Of a stretch of DNA of 20,506 bases, positions 7,406 to 14,734 are shown in pieces. Below the pieces are notes generated by a model. It was given only the letters and a program-made list of their open reading frames with translations, was not told the origin of the DNA and made no database searches. Numbering within the stretch: the first letter of the stretch is position 1; every line of letters begins with the position of its first letter. This DNA is from Betaproteobacteria bacterium (lineage in GTDB: Bacteria; Pseudomonadota; Gammaproteobacteria; Burkholderiales; Burkholderiaceae_C). The stretch lies in contig RFSP01000005.1 in assembly GCA_009923895.1 (NCBI GenBank), forward strand, positions 1 through 20,506, given 5' to 3'. Position numbers and translations under genes: made by a program.

Positions 7406-8318
7406 GGGGTTCCTCCGGCCAATAAAGTCGCATGGGATTGGTCACGAGCAGCTTGCGCTGCAATGGCGCGGTGGGCGCAATGTGCGGGATGAAGTCCACC
7501 AGCAATCCATCATCGGGCATGTGGTCCTTCAAATTGGGATGGGGCCAATCGGTGCCCCACAAGACACGGTCTTCAAATTCACTCACCACCTTGCGCGCAA
7601 AGGGCACCACGTCTTGGTAAGCCTGGCGTTGCCCATGGAGCGCTGGCGGACCCGACACGCTCAGACGCTCAGGACAACTGACCTTGCTCCATACATTGGG
7701 ATGTTCGCGCATGAATCGTAAAAAGAGGCTGAACTCCGGCCCGTCCAAGGGCTTGCGCACATCGGGGCGTCCCATGTGATCCACCACCACCGTGGTGGGC
7801 AGCGCCGTGAAGAAATCCCACAGTTCAGGCAAATCTTGCGCCTCAAAGTAAATCACCACGTGCCAGCCCATCGAAGCCACCCGACCTGCGATTTCCATGA
7901 GCTCGTCTTTGGGGGTGAAATCCACCAGCCGCTTGACGAAATTGAATCGCACCCCACGCACGCCCGCTTGATGCAAGTCCGCCAGGGCTTCGTCGGTGAC
8001 GCTGCGCCGCACGGTCGCCACACCCCGGGCTCGTCCACCCGAGGCACGGCACGCATCGACCAGCGCCCGGTTGTCAGCCCCGTGGCAGGTGGCTTGAACG
8101 ATGACGTTGCGCGAGAAACCCAGATGGTCTCGCAGAGCAAACAGCTGTGCCTTGGACGCATCGCAGGGCGTGTATTTGCGCTCCGGGGCAAATGGAAATT
8201 CATGCCCGGGGCCAAACACATGGCAATGCGCGTCCACGCTGCCGGGCGGCACTTGAAACGTGGGTGTGCTGGGTCCGGCGTACCAATCCAACCAACCCGG
8301 TGTCTTTTGAAATTCCAT
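7392..8318 (-). CDS. ligI: 2-pyrone-4,6-dicarboxylate hydrolase (lactonase)
   Basis: 308 residues (pmdD). It opens the pyrone ring to 4-oxalomesaconate and belongs to the amidohydrolase superfamily. The frame is open up to a TTG at 8375, but the ATG at 8318 (MEFQKTPGWLDWYAG) with a GAGG nine bases upstream is the better start. Landmarks are VDAHCHVFGPG (His31, His33), FAPERKYTP, VVDHMGRPD (His181) and VLWGTDWPHPN (Asp257), together diagnostic for LigI, which works without a divalent metal. It overlaps ligA by 14 bases and is separated from the DUF1932 gene by 53 bases. Confidence 0.95.
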   Translation of the reverse strand: MEFQKTPGWLDWYAGPSTPTFQVPPGSVDAHCHVFGPGHEFPFAPERKYTPCDASKAQLFALRDHLGFSRNVIVQATCHGADNRALVDACRASGGRARGVATVRRSVTDEALADLHQAGVRGVRFNFVKRLVDFTPKDELMEIAGRVASMGWHVVIYFEAQDLPELWDFFTALPTTVVVDHMGRPDVRKPLDGPEFSLFLRFMREHPNVWSKVSCPERLSVSGPPALHGQRQAYQDVVPFARKVVSEFEDRVLWGTDWPHPNLKDHMPDDGLLVDFIPHIAPTAPLQRKLLVTNPMRLYWPEEPHGPV

Positions 8319-8371
8319 CTCTGCGATCCTCAATGTCGGCTCAATGCAGGCTCCGTGACTGTTCTGGCCGT

Positions 8372-9289
8372 TCAAGCCTCTTTGTCTTTTTGGGTGTGAC
8401 CCTGCACATGGGCCAACAGACGGTCGGCCTCGACGCGCCAGTTGGCGCTGCGGGCAAAGTCGGGGTGTCCTCTTTGCCCCAGCACGCCACGATCGGCCAA
8501 GTCAGCCACCCAGGCCTGTCGCTGGGCTGTGCCCGAAGCCGACCACACCGGCAGGCCGGCCTCTTCCACCGTGCGTGCAGACTCGAACATCTCTTCGCTG
8601 CGACGGCGGCCGTGTTCAATCACCCGCTGAAAGAAATAGGCGCCTTGCCTTTCCCAATCGATGCCTGGAAAAGTCTCTTGCAGCGAAGCGATCACCGCAT
8701 CTTCCACCCCGTAGGCGCGCGCCGCCGTGAAGCTTTCAATGACCATGGCTTCGAGTCCTTTGATCATGACGCTGCGACACATCTTGGTGGCCGAGGCCAC
8801 CCCCAGCTTCTCGCTGGCCACCCGGGCTGAAAACCCCAGGCCGGTCAACACCGGCGCCAACGACGACGCTTCAGGCCCCCCCAGCAACAAAGGCACTTTG
8901 ATGCGATAGGGAGGCACGGAAGTCATCACCGCGCCCTCCACATAGCGAGCGCCCACGGCATCCACGACACTGGCGCATTGAATTTTGGTGCCGGGCGATG
9001 CGCTGTTGAAATCCAGATAGAAAGTCCCGGGCCGCAAGGCGGGCGCAGCCGCTTGCGCGACCGCCAAGGTTTGACTTGCCGTGACGGCCGAGATCACCAA
9101 ATCGGCGGCCTCGACTGCCAGGCCATGCGAGTCAGCCAAATCCACGCCATGGCGTGCGGCATGGGCCCGCAACTCTTCCCCAGCCGAGGTCGACAACTTC
9201 AGGTCATGAGCCATGACCGCCTGGCCCGACGCCCGCAGGTCCTCGGCCAGGATGCGGCCCACTTCTCCGTAGCCCAAAAGCGCAATCAT
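8372..9289 (-). CDS. NAD(P)-dependent oxidoreductase, 6-phosphogluconate-dehydrogenase-like with DUF1932 C-terminal domain
   Basis: 305 residues from the ATG at 9289 (MIALLGYGEVG), which places the GxGxxG nucleotide motif at residues 6-11 as usual. A TTG at 9307 would overlap the ligK stop as TTGA and add six residues, but has no evident ribosome site. The N-terminal Rossmann part continues with DLVISAVTASQ and FYLDFNSASPGTK; the helical part has GVASATKMCRSVMIKGLEA, aligning with the catalytic-lysine region of beta-hydroxyacid dehydrogenases. The C-terminal half matches the DUF1932 type. It sits between ligK and ligI, so a pathway-linked substrate is likely, but I know of no established reaction. 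Candidates are reduction or isomerisation of a pathway intermediate. Confidence 0.88.
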   Translation of the reverse strand: MIALLGYGEVGRILAEDLRASGQAVMAHDLKLSTSAGEELRAHAARHGVDLADSHGLAVEAADLVISAVTASQTLAVAQAAAPALRPGTFYLDFNSASPGTKIQCASVVDAVGARYVEGAVMTSVPPYRIKVPLLLGGPEASSLAPVLTGLGFSARVASEKLGVASATKMCRSVMIKGLEAMVIESFTAARAYGVEDAVIASLQETFPGIDWERQGAYFFQRVIEHGRRRSEEMFESARTVEEAGLPVWSASGTAQRQAWVADLADRGVLGQRGHPDFARSANWRVEADRLLAHVQGHTQKDKEA

Positions 9290-9303
9290 GCAAAGCCCCG
9301 TCG

Positions 9304-9987
9304 TCAATCGATGTATCGCAGACCGGCCTTTTCCAGCGTGGGCCGCATGTTGTACAGGTCCAGGCCCAAGATACCGGACGCGAGCTTTTCACGCTTGCTG
9401 CCCTCGTTGGCCTCTCGGGCAGCCGCTGCCGCCGCCGCTTGCGGCGCCATGTCCCGAGGAACCACCACCACACCGTCATCGTCAGCGACCACCACATCTC
9501 CCGGGTGAACTTGAGCGCCAGCACAAATCACGGGAATGTTGACCGACCCCAAAGTGGCCTTGACGGTGCCCTTGGCACTGATGGCCTTGCTCCACACCGG
9601 AAAGCCCATCTCCGTGAGATCGCGCACATCCCTCACACCTGCATCAATGATCAGGCCCAATGCGCCACGCGACCGGAACGAGGTGGCCAACAAGTCCCCA
9701 AAAAATCCGTCAGTGCAATCGGCTGACAAAGCGGCCACCACCACATCGCCCGGCTGAATCTGCTCACCCACCACGTGCATCATCCAGTTGTCGCCGGGGT
9801 GCAAAAGCACCGTCACAGCGGTGCCGGCGATTCGTGCGCCCGGGTAAATGGGGCGCATATAAGGCTTCATGAGCCCCACACGCCCCATGGCTTCATGCAC
9901 GGTGGACACACCCGATTGGCCCAACTGCTTGACGGCCGCGGCGTCGGCTCTTTGAACGTGGCGTTTGACCACTCCGAGTTCGTACAT
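9304..9987 (-). CDS. ligK: 4-carboxy-4-hydroxy-2-oxoadipate aldolase / 4-hydroxy-4-methyl-2-oxoglutarate aldolase
   Basis: 227 residues (pmdF). A class II, metal-dependent aldolase of the RraA-like fold that splits CHA to pyruvate and oxaloacetate, the last step of the pathway; members also decarboxylate oxaloacetate. The ATG at 9987 has a GAGGAAC site. The family motif D-x20-R-D is exact: Asp98 in FFGDLL and Arg119-Asp120 in DAGVRD. Other landmarks are GVSTVHEAMGR, GDNWMMHV and ADDDGVVVVPRD. A run of alanines (about residues 184-191) forms part of the C-terminal helix. It follows ligJ after a 73-base gap holding an inverted repeat. Confidence 0.95.
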   Translation of the reverse strand: MYELGVVKRHVQRADAAAVKQLGQSGVSTVHEAMGRVGLMKPYMRPIYPGARIAGTAVTVLLHPGDNWMMHVVGEQIQPGDVVVAALSADCTDGFFGDLLATSFRSRGALGLIIDAGVRDVRDLTEMGFPVWSKAISAKGTVKATLGSVNIPVICAGAQVHPGDVVVADDDGVVVVPRDMAPQAAAAAAAREANEGSKREKLASGILGLDLYNMRPTLEKAGLRYID

Positions 9988-10020
9988 GGTTGTTCCTCTT
10001 TGTTCAGACGGTTTTCAAAT

Positions 10021-10042
10021 CACGCCCCAGCTGCCGGGCGTG
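10021..10042 (-). promoter_or_regulatory. Inverted repeat (potential hairpin) between ligJ and ligK
   Basis: In the 73-base ligJ-ligK gap, TCACGCCC (10020-10027) and GGGCGTGA (10036-10043) are perfectly complementary, with an 8-base spacer. In the operon transcript this could form a GC-rich 8-bp stem-loop downstream of the ligJ stop. It is followed by only three T bases and then TTGAAAA, so it is not a convincing intrinsic terminator. A transcript-stability element, partial attenuator or protein operator are the alternatives. The repeat is seen directly; its function is unknown. Confidence 0.5.
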
Positions 10043-10060
10043 ACAAAAGTGCGCAGGTTC

Positions 10061-11089
10061 TCAGTGCCCTTTGGCCTTCAGGGCTGCGTCGAGCCGTGGG
10101 TAGACCCGGCGGGCGTTGCCCTCGTAGATTTGCTGCTTCTGGGCGGGTGAGAGTTGCGTGGAGGCCTCGATATAGCGCTTGGTGTCATCAAAATGGTGCC
10201 CGGTCTGTGGGTCAATGCCGCGCACCGCGCCGATCATCTCACTGGCAAACAACACGTTGTTCACAGGAATGACCTTGGTGAGCAAATCAATCCCGGGCTG
10301 GTGGTACACGCAGGTGTCGAAGAAGATGTTGTTCAACAGATGGTCTTCAAGCAAGGGCTTTTTGAGCTCTTGCGCCAAGCCGCGGTAGCGCCCCCAATGG
10401 TAAGGAGCCGCCCCTCCGCCGTGCGGGATCACAAACTTCAGGTCCGGAAAATCTTTAAAGAGATCGCCGGTCAAACACTGCATGAAAGCCGTGGTGTCGG
10501 CATTGATGTAATGCGCTCCTGTGGTGTGAAAGCAGGCGTTGCAGCTGGTGCTCACGTGGACCATGGCGGGGATGCCGTACTCCACCATCTTTTCGTAAAT
10601 GGGGTACCAATGCCGGTCGGTCAAGGGCGGTGAGGTCCAATGGCCGCCCGAGGGATCGGGGTTGAGGTTGATGCCCACAAAACCGTATTCCTTGACGCAC
10701 TTCTCCAGTTCAGGAATGCAGGTTTTGGGGTCGACCCCCGGACTCTGCGGCAGCATGGCCGCACCAATGAAATGGTTGGGAAAGAGTTGTGAGACGCGGA
10801 AGCACAGCTCGTTGCAAATGGCCGCCCACGTGCTGGAGACCTCAAAGTCGCCAATGTGGTGGGCCATGAAACTGGCACGGGGGCTGAAAATCGTGAGGTC
10901 GCTGCCGCGCTCTCGCATGAACTTGAGCTGATTCGTCTCGATGGACTCTCGCAACTCATCGTCACTGATCTTCAAATCGCTCACCTTGGGCTTGACCGAT
11001 GGGTCTTTGATGCCTGCGATTTGTTGATTGCGCCAAGTCTCCAATGCCTTGGGCGCCGTGGTGTAGTGGCCGTGGCAGTCAATGATCAT
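10061..11089 (-). CDS. ligJ: 4-oxalomesaconate hydratase
   Basis: 342 residues (pmdE), an amidohydrolase-superfamily zinc enzyme that adds water to 4-oxalomesaconate to give CHA. The ATG at 11089, with a GGAGAG site, gives MIIDCHGHYTTAP; the longer upstream frame is rejected because it would cross the preceding gene. His6, His8, His178 (MVHVS) and Glu284 (FASEMIG) occupy the positions remembered for the zinc ligands of LigJ. Other landmarks are FSPRASFMAHH, GINLNPDPSGGHW and IPHGGGAAPYHWGR. Length matches the Sphingobium enzyme (about 341). It is the first catabolic gene of the block, 25 bases after the ModA-like gene. Confidence 0.95.
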   Translation of the reverse strand: MIIDCHGHYTTAPKALETWRNQQIAGIKDPSVKPKVSDLKISDDELRESIETNQLKFMRERGSDLTIFSPRASFMAHHIGDFEVSSTWAAICNELCFRVSQLFPNHFIGAAMLPQSPGVDPKTCIPELEKCVKEYGFVGINLNPDPSGGHWTSPPLTDRHWYPIYEKMVEYGIPAMVHVSTSCNACFHTTGAHYINADTTAFMQCLTGDLFKDFPDLKFVIPHGGGAAPYHWGRYRGLAQELKKPLLEDHLLNNIFFDTCVYHQPGIDLLTKVIPVNNVLFASEMIGAVRGIDPQTGHHFDDTKRYIEASTQLSPAQKQQIYEGNARRVYPRLDAALKAKGH

Positions 11090-11114
11090 GGGATCGCTCT
11101 CCAGAAAAATCAAA

Positions 11115-11819
11115 TCAAACGGGGGACATGCCGTGGCGCCGGATAGCGGCGGCCGAATCGGGGGTTCGTAAAAAGTCCAACCACTGCGCAATGGCCGGGT
11201 CATGGGCTTGTGCGCAGGCCTGCGCTGCCGCCGCGCCTCGACCGGCACAAAAAGTGGTGACAAATTGAATGTCGCTGGGCAACTCTCCCACCACCTCAAT
11301 GCCACTCAAGGGCAACAATTCACTGAGTTGCTGGAAGCCCAATGCCACCTCCCCTTGGGCCACCAAACGGCCCACCGGCACGCCGGGAGGCGCTTGCACC
11401 ATGCGGCTGCGCACCTGGTCGGCAATGCCCCAGCGCTCAAACAACGCCGTCAGATAGGTGCCGCTCGGTCCCGTGGAGTAGCTCAGGCTGGGTGCCGCCA
11501 ACACGGCCTCGCGCACGGCCTGGCCGTGGCTGATATCGGGGTGAGGCGCGCCGGCGCGCACAGCCACCGCCACGGTCGAGCGGATCAGGTCCTCCCGATG
11601 GCCCACCAAGTGCCCCTCGGCCAGCAAGCGGTCGATGGCATCGCTGGCCAAGAACACCAGGTCAAAGGCCTCGCCCGATCGCACCCGTTTGGCCGCGTCA
11701 ACGCCGCCCACCGACTCGATGTCCACAACGATGCCAGAACGCTGCAAAAAGGCCTGGGCCAGCTCGGCCAGCACCCCTTTGGTGGCCATGGAAGAGATGA
11801 GGGTGATGCGCAAGGTCAT
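11115..11819 (-). CDS. Periplasmic-binding-protein-fold (ModA-like, SBP_bac_11) protein lacking a signal peptide
   Basis: 234 residues from the ATG at 11819; a GTG at 11846 would add nine polar residues. The fold resembles molybdate/sulfate-type binding proteins: ITLISSMATKGVLAELAQAF, DLVFLASDAIDRLLAEG, TVAVAVRAGAPHPD, YSTGPSGTYLTALFERWG and GEVALGFQQLSELL. Neither start gives a hydrophobic leader, and the upstream in-frame codons are polar and charged, so the protein should stay in the cytoplasm. No ABC permease or ATPase partner is next to it. It lies between lysR (58 bases) and ligJ (25 bases) on the same strand. It could be a cytoplasmic ligand sensor or an enzyme-like relic; function unknown. 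Confidence 0.85.
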   Translation of the reverse strand: MTLRITLISSMATKGVLAELAQAFLQRSGIVVDIESVGGVDAAKRVRSGEAFDLVFLASDAIDRLLAEGHLVGHREDLIRSTVAVAVRAGAPHPDISHGQAVREAVLAAPSLSYSTGPSGTYLTALFERWGIADQVRSRMVQAPPGVPVGRLVAQGEVALGFQQLSELLPLSGIEVVGELPSDIQFVTTFCAGRGAAAAQACAQAHDPAIAQWLDFLRTPDSAAAIRRHGMSPV

Positions 11820-11842
11820 CTGCGCATTGTCGCGCGTCCTGC

Positions 11843-11853
11843 TCACCCGGTGA
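11843..11853. promoter_or_regulatory. Short palindrome upstream of the ModA-like gene
   Basis: TCACCCGGTGA is a perfect 11-base palindrome around a central C, located 24 bases before the ATG at 11819 in the 58-base gap after lysR. It could be an operator half-site for the LysR product or for another regulator. It does not fit the T-N11-A pattern, and a palindrome of this size may occur by chance. Confidence 0.25.
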
Positions 11854-11877
11854 AGATCAACGCAAGCCCGTTCGGAC

Positions 11878-12816
11878 CTAGCTGTTATGCCGATTTGGCA
11901 TAGGTCCGTCGGCCTGCCGAAAATGATCGCGAATCCACCGCACCACGTGTTTGTGCAGGGGCGTGGCCCGTTTGGCGGCTGAGGTGGCGATGCACAAAGA
12001 GTGAAGCAAGGGGGGCACGCCCAACGGTCGGGCCGTGAGCTTGAATGCGCCTTTGCCGTGGGTCAGGTCAGCGTCTGCGTCCACCGTGGCCAAGGCCTCT
12101 TGTCCGAGCACGGCAAATCCGTGCCCGCCCCGCACCAAAGCCAATATGGCTGGCACGCTCGAAACCTCCCAAGACACCTGCAACTTCAAGCCCTCGAGCG
12201 CAGCGCGCGCCTCGAGCAGGCGCCGGATGGCATGGGATCGCTCCGGGATGACCAGGGGAAAGTTGGGCAACTCCTGCAACGGGATCGCGCCACGGGCGCG
12301 CCCGTGTGGGCCCACCACCAACAGGGGCTCGTCTCTGAGAGGCTCGGTGTCCAGCGCCGCCTGGGGTTCGGGGTTGTGCACCAAACCCACGTCGACACGG
12401 CCGGTGGCAATCCATTCAGCAATGTGCGCCGACAGCCCCTCCACCAACACCAACCGGGCCCGGGGCAACTCCCGCTCAAACATCTCCACCAGGGGCACCG
12501 CCAACTGACGCCCCAAGGAAGGCGGGATGCCCACCACCAGCCGCCCTGAAGGCTCGTCGTGACTGGCACGAACAGCCTCTCGGGCGCGGGCCACCATCTC
12601 CAAAATGCCCAAGCCATGCTCGTACAGGCGCTGGCCGGCTTCGGTGAGCACCACCCCTCGCCCCGTTCGATGCAACAAGGTGGACCGCAACTCGGTTTCC
12701 AAAGCGCGCACCTGTCGACTCAACGCAGGCTGGGCTGTCTTGAGGACCAAGGCGGCCTGGCTGAACGACCCGAGCTCGGCCACACGCACAAAGGTTTCCA
12801 ACTGCACCAGATTCAT
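11878..12816 (-). CDS. LysR-family transcriptional regulator
   Basis: 312 residues. The ATG at 12816 gives MNLVQLETFVRVAELGSFSQ; the longer frame runs into the divergent gene's upstream region and is rejected. The winged helix-turn-helix covers about residues 1-60 (SFSQAALVLKTAQPALSRQVRALE), and an effector-binding domain follows from about 90 (GRLVVGIPPSLG, RVDVGLVHNPEP, RGGHGFAVLGQEAL). It is the first gene of the minus-strand block and diverges from the ABC exporter. Other LysR regulators of PCA 4,5-pathways (LigR, PmdR) respond to PCA; here this role is inferred from position. There is no evident ribosome site before the ATG. Confidence 0.93.
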   Translation of the reverse strand: MNLVQLETFVRVAELGSFSQAALVLKTAQPALSRQVRALETELRSTLLHRTGRGVVLTEAGQRLYEHGLGILEMVARAREAVRASHDEPSGRLVVGIPPSLGRQLAVPLVEMFERELPRARLVLVEGLSAHIAEWIATGRVDVGLVHNPEPQAALDTEPLRDEPLLVVGPHGRARGAIPLQELPNFPLVIPERSHAIRRLLEARAALEGLKLQVSWEVSSVPAILALVRGGHGFAVLGQEALATVDADADLTHGKGAFKLTARPLGVPPLLHSLCIATSAAKRATPLHKHVVRWIRDHFRQADGPMPNRHNS

Positions 12817-12872
12817 GCCCGGAATTGTCCCCGATCCCTGCGCTTGCGGCGAAGGTCGATAGACTTGCACCC

Positions 12873-14702
12873 ATGGCCTCTTCGCAAGCTTCATCCGACG
12901 CGTCTGCGTCTCCCCCTCTTCCCGACGTCAGGCCGCGTGCGGCCAGCCCCCGTTCTCTGTCGGGCCTGGTGCCCTTTTTGAAGCCCTATCGCGGCCGCAT
13001 CGCTTTGGCATTGCTGTTTTTGCTGCTGGCCGCCGCCAGCACTTTGGTGTTGCCGGTGGCGCTCAAGACCCTCATCGACCGGGGCTTGGTGTCGGCCGAT
13101 CCTGGAGATCGGGTGATGGCCCTGCGAGAGCACTTTGCGGCGCTCTTTGGCGTGGGGGCGGCATTGGGGTTCTTTTCGGCTGCGCGTTTTTACATGGTCA
13201 CTTGGCTGGGCGAGCGCATCACCGCAGACCTGAGAACTGCGGTGTACAGCCACGTGGTCACCCAGAGTCCTGAATTTTTCGAGACCACCAAAACGGGTGA
13301 AGTGCTCAGCCGACTGACCACCGACACCACGTTGGTCCAAACCGTGGTGGGCTCGTCATTGAGCATGGGGTTGCGCAATTCGGTCATGGGCTTGGGCGCC
13401 CTGGGCATGCTCATCGTCACCAACCCCAAGATCATGGCGCAGGTGCTGCTGATTCTCTTGGTGGTGGTTGTGCCCAGCCTTTACTTTGGACGTCGGGTGC
13501 GCAAACTCAGTCGCGCCAGTCAAGACCGTGTGGCCGACTCCAGCGCCATTGCCAGCGAAGTGCTCAATGCCATTCCTGTGGTGCAAAGCTATGTGCAGGA
13601 GCGTCGGGAATCCGATCGATTTGCCGCAGCAACGCAAACCGCCTTTGACACCGCCAGAAAGCGCACACGCATTCGCTCTTTGTTGGTGGCCTTCATCATC
13701 ACGGCCACCTTCGGCACTTTGCTGTGGGGCGTCTATCAGGGCACCCAAGCGGTGCTCAGTGGCACCATCACCGCAGGCCACCTGGGGCAGACGGTGGTCT
13801 ATGTCATCTTGCTGGTCAGTTCGGTGGCCGTGCTCAGCGAGGTCTACGGAGACCTCCTGCGTGCCGCTGGGGCCACGGAGCGCTTGATGGAATTGCTCGC
13901 CGCCCGTTCTCCGGTGGCAGAACCGTCGCATCCCCAGCCTTTGCCAAAAGCCGATCGAGGTTCGGCCGTGCAGTTTGAGGCCGTGACATTTTCTTACCCC
14001 TCTCGGCCGGCCACGGCGGCACTCAAGGACTTCACGCTGGACATCCGTGCAGGAGAGACCGTGGCCCTGGTGGGGCCCAGCGGTGCAGGCAAAAGCACCG
14101 TGTTTCAGCTCCTGCTGCGCTTTTATGACGCGCAGCAAGGCACGATCCGCGTGGACGGCGTCCCGGTGGACCAGGTGAGCCTGGCTGACTTGCGGCATCG
14201 CGTGGGCATCGTCCCACAGGACAGCACCGTGTTTTCCACCTCGGCGCTCGAAAACATCCGCTACGGACGGCCGCAAGCGAGCGACCAAGAGGTCATGGCC
14301 GCGGCGCGGGCGGCCTTTGCCCACGACTTCATCATGGCGCTGCCGCAGGGCTATGACACCTATTTGGGAGAGCGTGGCGTGCGGTTATCAGGCGGGCAGC
14401 GACAGCGCATCAGCATTGCGCGCGCCATGCTAAAAAACCCCCCGCTGCTGCTATTGGACGAAGCCACGAGTGCCCTGGACGCCGAAAGCGAACGGGTGGT
14501 GCAAGCGGCCTTGGAAGCGGCCATGGCCGACCGAACCACCTTGGTCATTGCCCACCGCTTGGCCACCGTGCTCAAAGCCGACCGGATTGTGGTGCTCGAC
14601 GGCGGACGCATGGTGGACGTGGGCACCCACGCCCAACTGGTGGCCCGAGGCGGTTTGTATGCCAAGTTGGCCAGCATGCAATTTGCCCCCGAGGCGTCTT
14701 GA
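12873..14702 (+). CDS. ABC exporter half-transporter (MsbA-like, fused membrane and ATPase domains)
   Basis: 609 residues from the ATG at 12873; an upstream GTG at 12825 would run through the divergent promoter region. A polar Ser/Ala/Pro-rich N-terminus of about 35 residues precedes a six-helix ABC membrane domain (about 40-325), with RLTTDTTLVQTVVGSSLS and SEVLNAIPVVQSYVQE as typical coupling segments. The ATPase domain has Walker A GPSGAGKS (401-408), signature LSGGQ (505-509) and Walker B with LLLLDEATSALD, then the switch IAHR. The family forms homodimers that export lipids, peptides or drugs; the substrate cannot be told from sequence. The stop codon overlaps the thyA promoter. It diverges from lysR across 56 bases; a functional link to the PCA genes is not shown. 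Confidence 0.93.
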   Translation: MASSQASSDASASPPLPDVRPRAASPRSLSGLVPFLKPYRGRIALALLFLLLAAASTLVLPVALKTLIDRGLVSADPGDRVMALREHFAALFGVGAALGFFSAARFYMVTWLGERITADLRTAVYSHVVTQSPEFFETTKTGEVLSRLTTDTTLVQTVVGSSLSMGLRNSVMGLGALGMLIVTNPKIMAQVLLILLVVVVPSLYFGRRVRKLSRASQDRVADSSAIASEVLNAIPVVQSYVQERRESDRFAAATQTAFDTARKRTRIRSLLVAFIITATFGTLLWGVYQGTQAVLSGTITAGHLGQTVVYVILLVSSVAVLSEVYGDLLRAAGATERLMELLAARSPVAEPSHPQPLPKADRGSAVQFEAVTFSYPSRPATAALKDFTLDIRAGETVALVGPSGAGKSTVFQLLLRFYDAQQGTIRVDGVPVDQVSLADLRHRVGIVPQDSTVFSTSALENIRYGRPQASDQEVMAAARAAFAHDFIMALPQGYDTYLGERGVRLSGGQRQRISIARAMLKNPPLLLLDEATSALDAESERVVQAALEAAMADRTTLVIAHRLATVLKADRIVVLDGGRMVDVGTHAQLVARGGLYAKLASMQFAPEAS

Positions 14703-14726
14703 GACACACCCAACCGCCCTCATAAT
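14699..14726 (+). promoter_or_regulatory. Sigma-70-type promoter of thyA, giving a very short or absent leader
   Basis: TTGAGA (14699-14704) and CATAAT (14721-14726) each match 5 of 6 bases of the -35 and -10 consensus and are spaced by 16 bases. Transcription would start about 14733-14734, one or two bases before the thyA ATG at 14735. There is no Shine-Dalgarno sequence in the C-rich interval. The -35 overlaps the stop codon of the ABC exporter gene. Confidence 0.65.
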
Positions 14727-14734
14727 CGCCCCCC

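Noticed and set aside
8319..8371. 53-base gap before ligI as a promoter or hairpin
   Set aside because: Only a short direct repeat of GGCTC was seen; no stem-loop and no convincing -35/-10 pair.
9290..9307. TTG start for the DUF1932 dehydrogenase overlapping the ligK stop
   Set aside because: No ribosome site precedes it and the ATG at 9289 places the nucleotide-binding motif at the usual distance; kept only as an alternative.
12817..12872. Promoters and a LysR box in the lysR-ABC divergent gap
   Set aside because: GATAGA near 12858 and GACAAT on the minus strand are weak -10 candidates without matching -35 elements, and no T-N11-A palindrome is evident.
13356..14324. Long open frame (322 codons) antisense to the ABC exporter
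   Set aside because: It lies wholly opposite a clear ABC transporter gene with all ATPase motifs, and its translation shows no recognisable domain; such antisense frames are common in GC-rich DNA.
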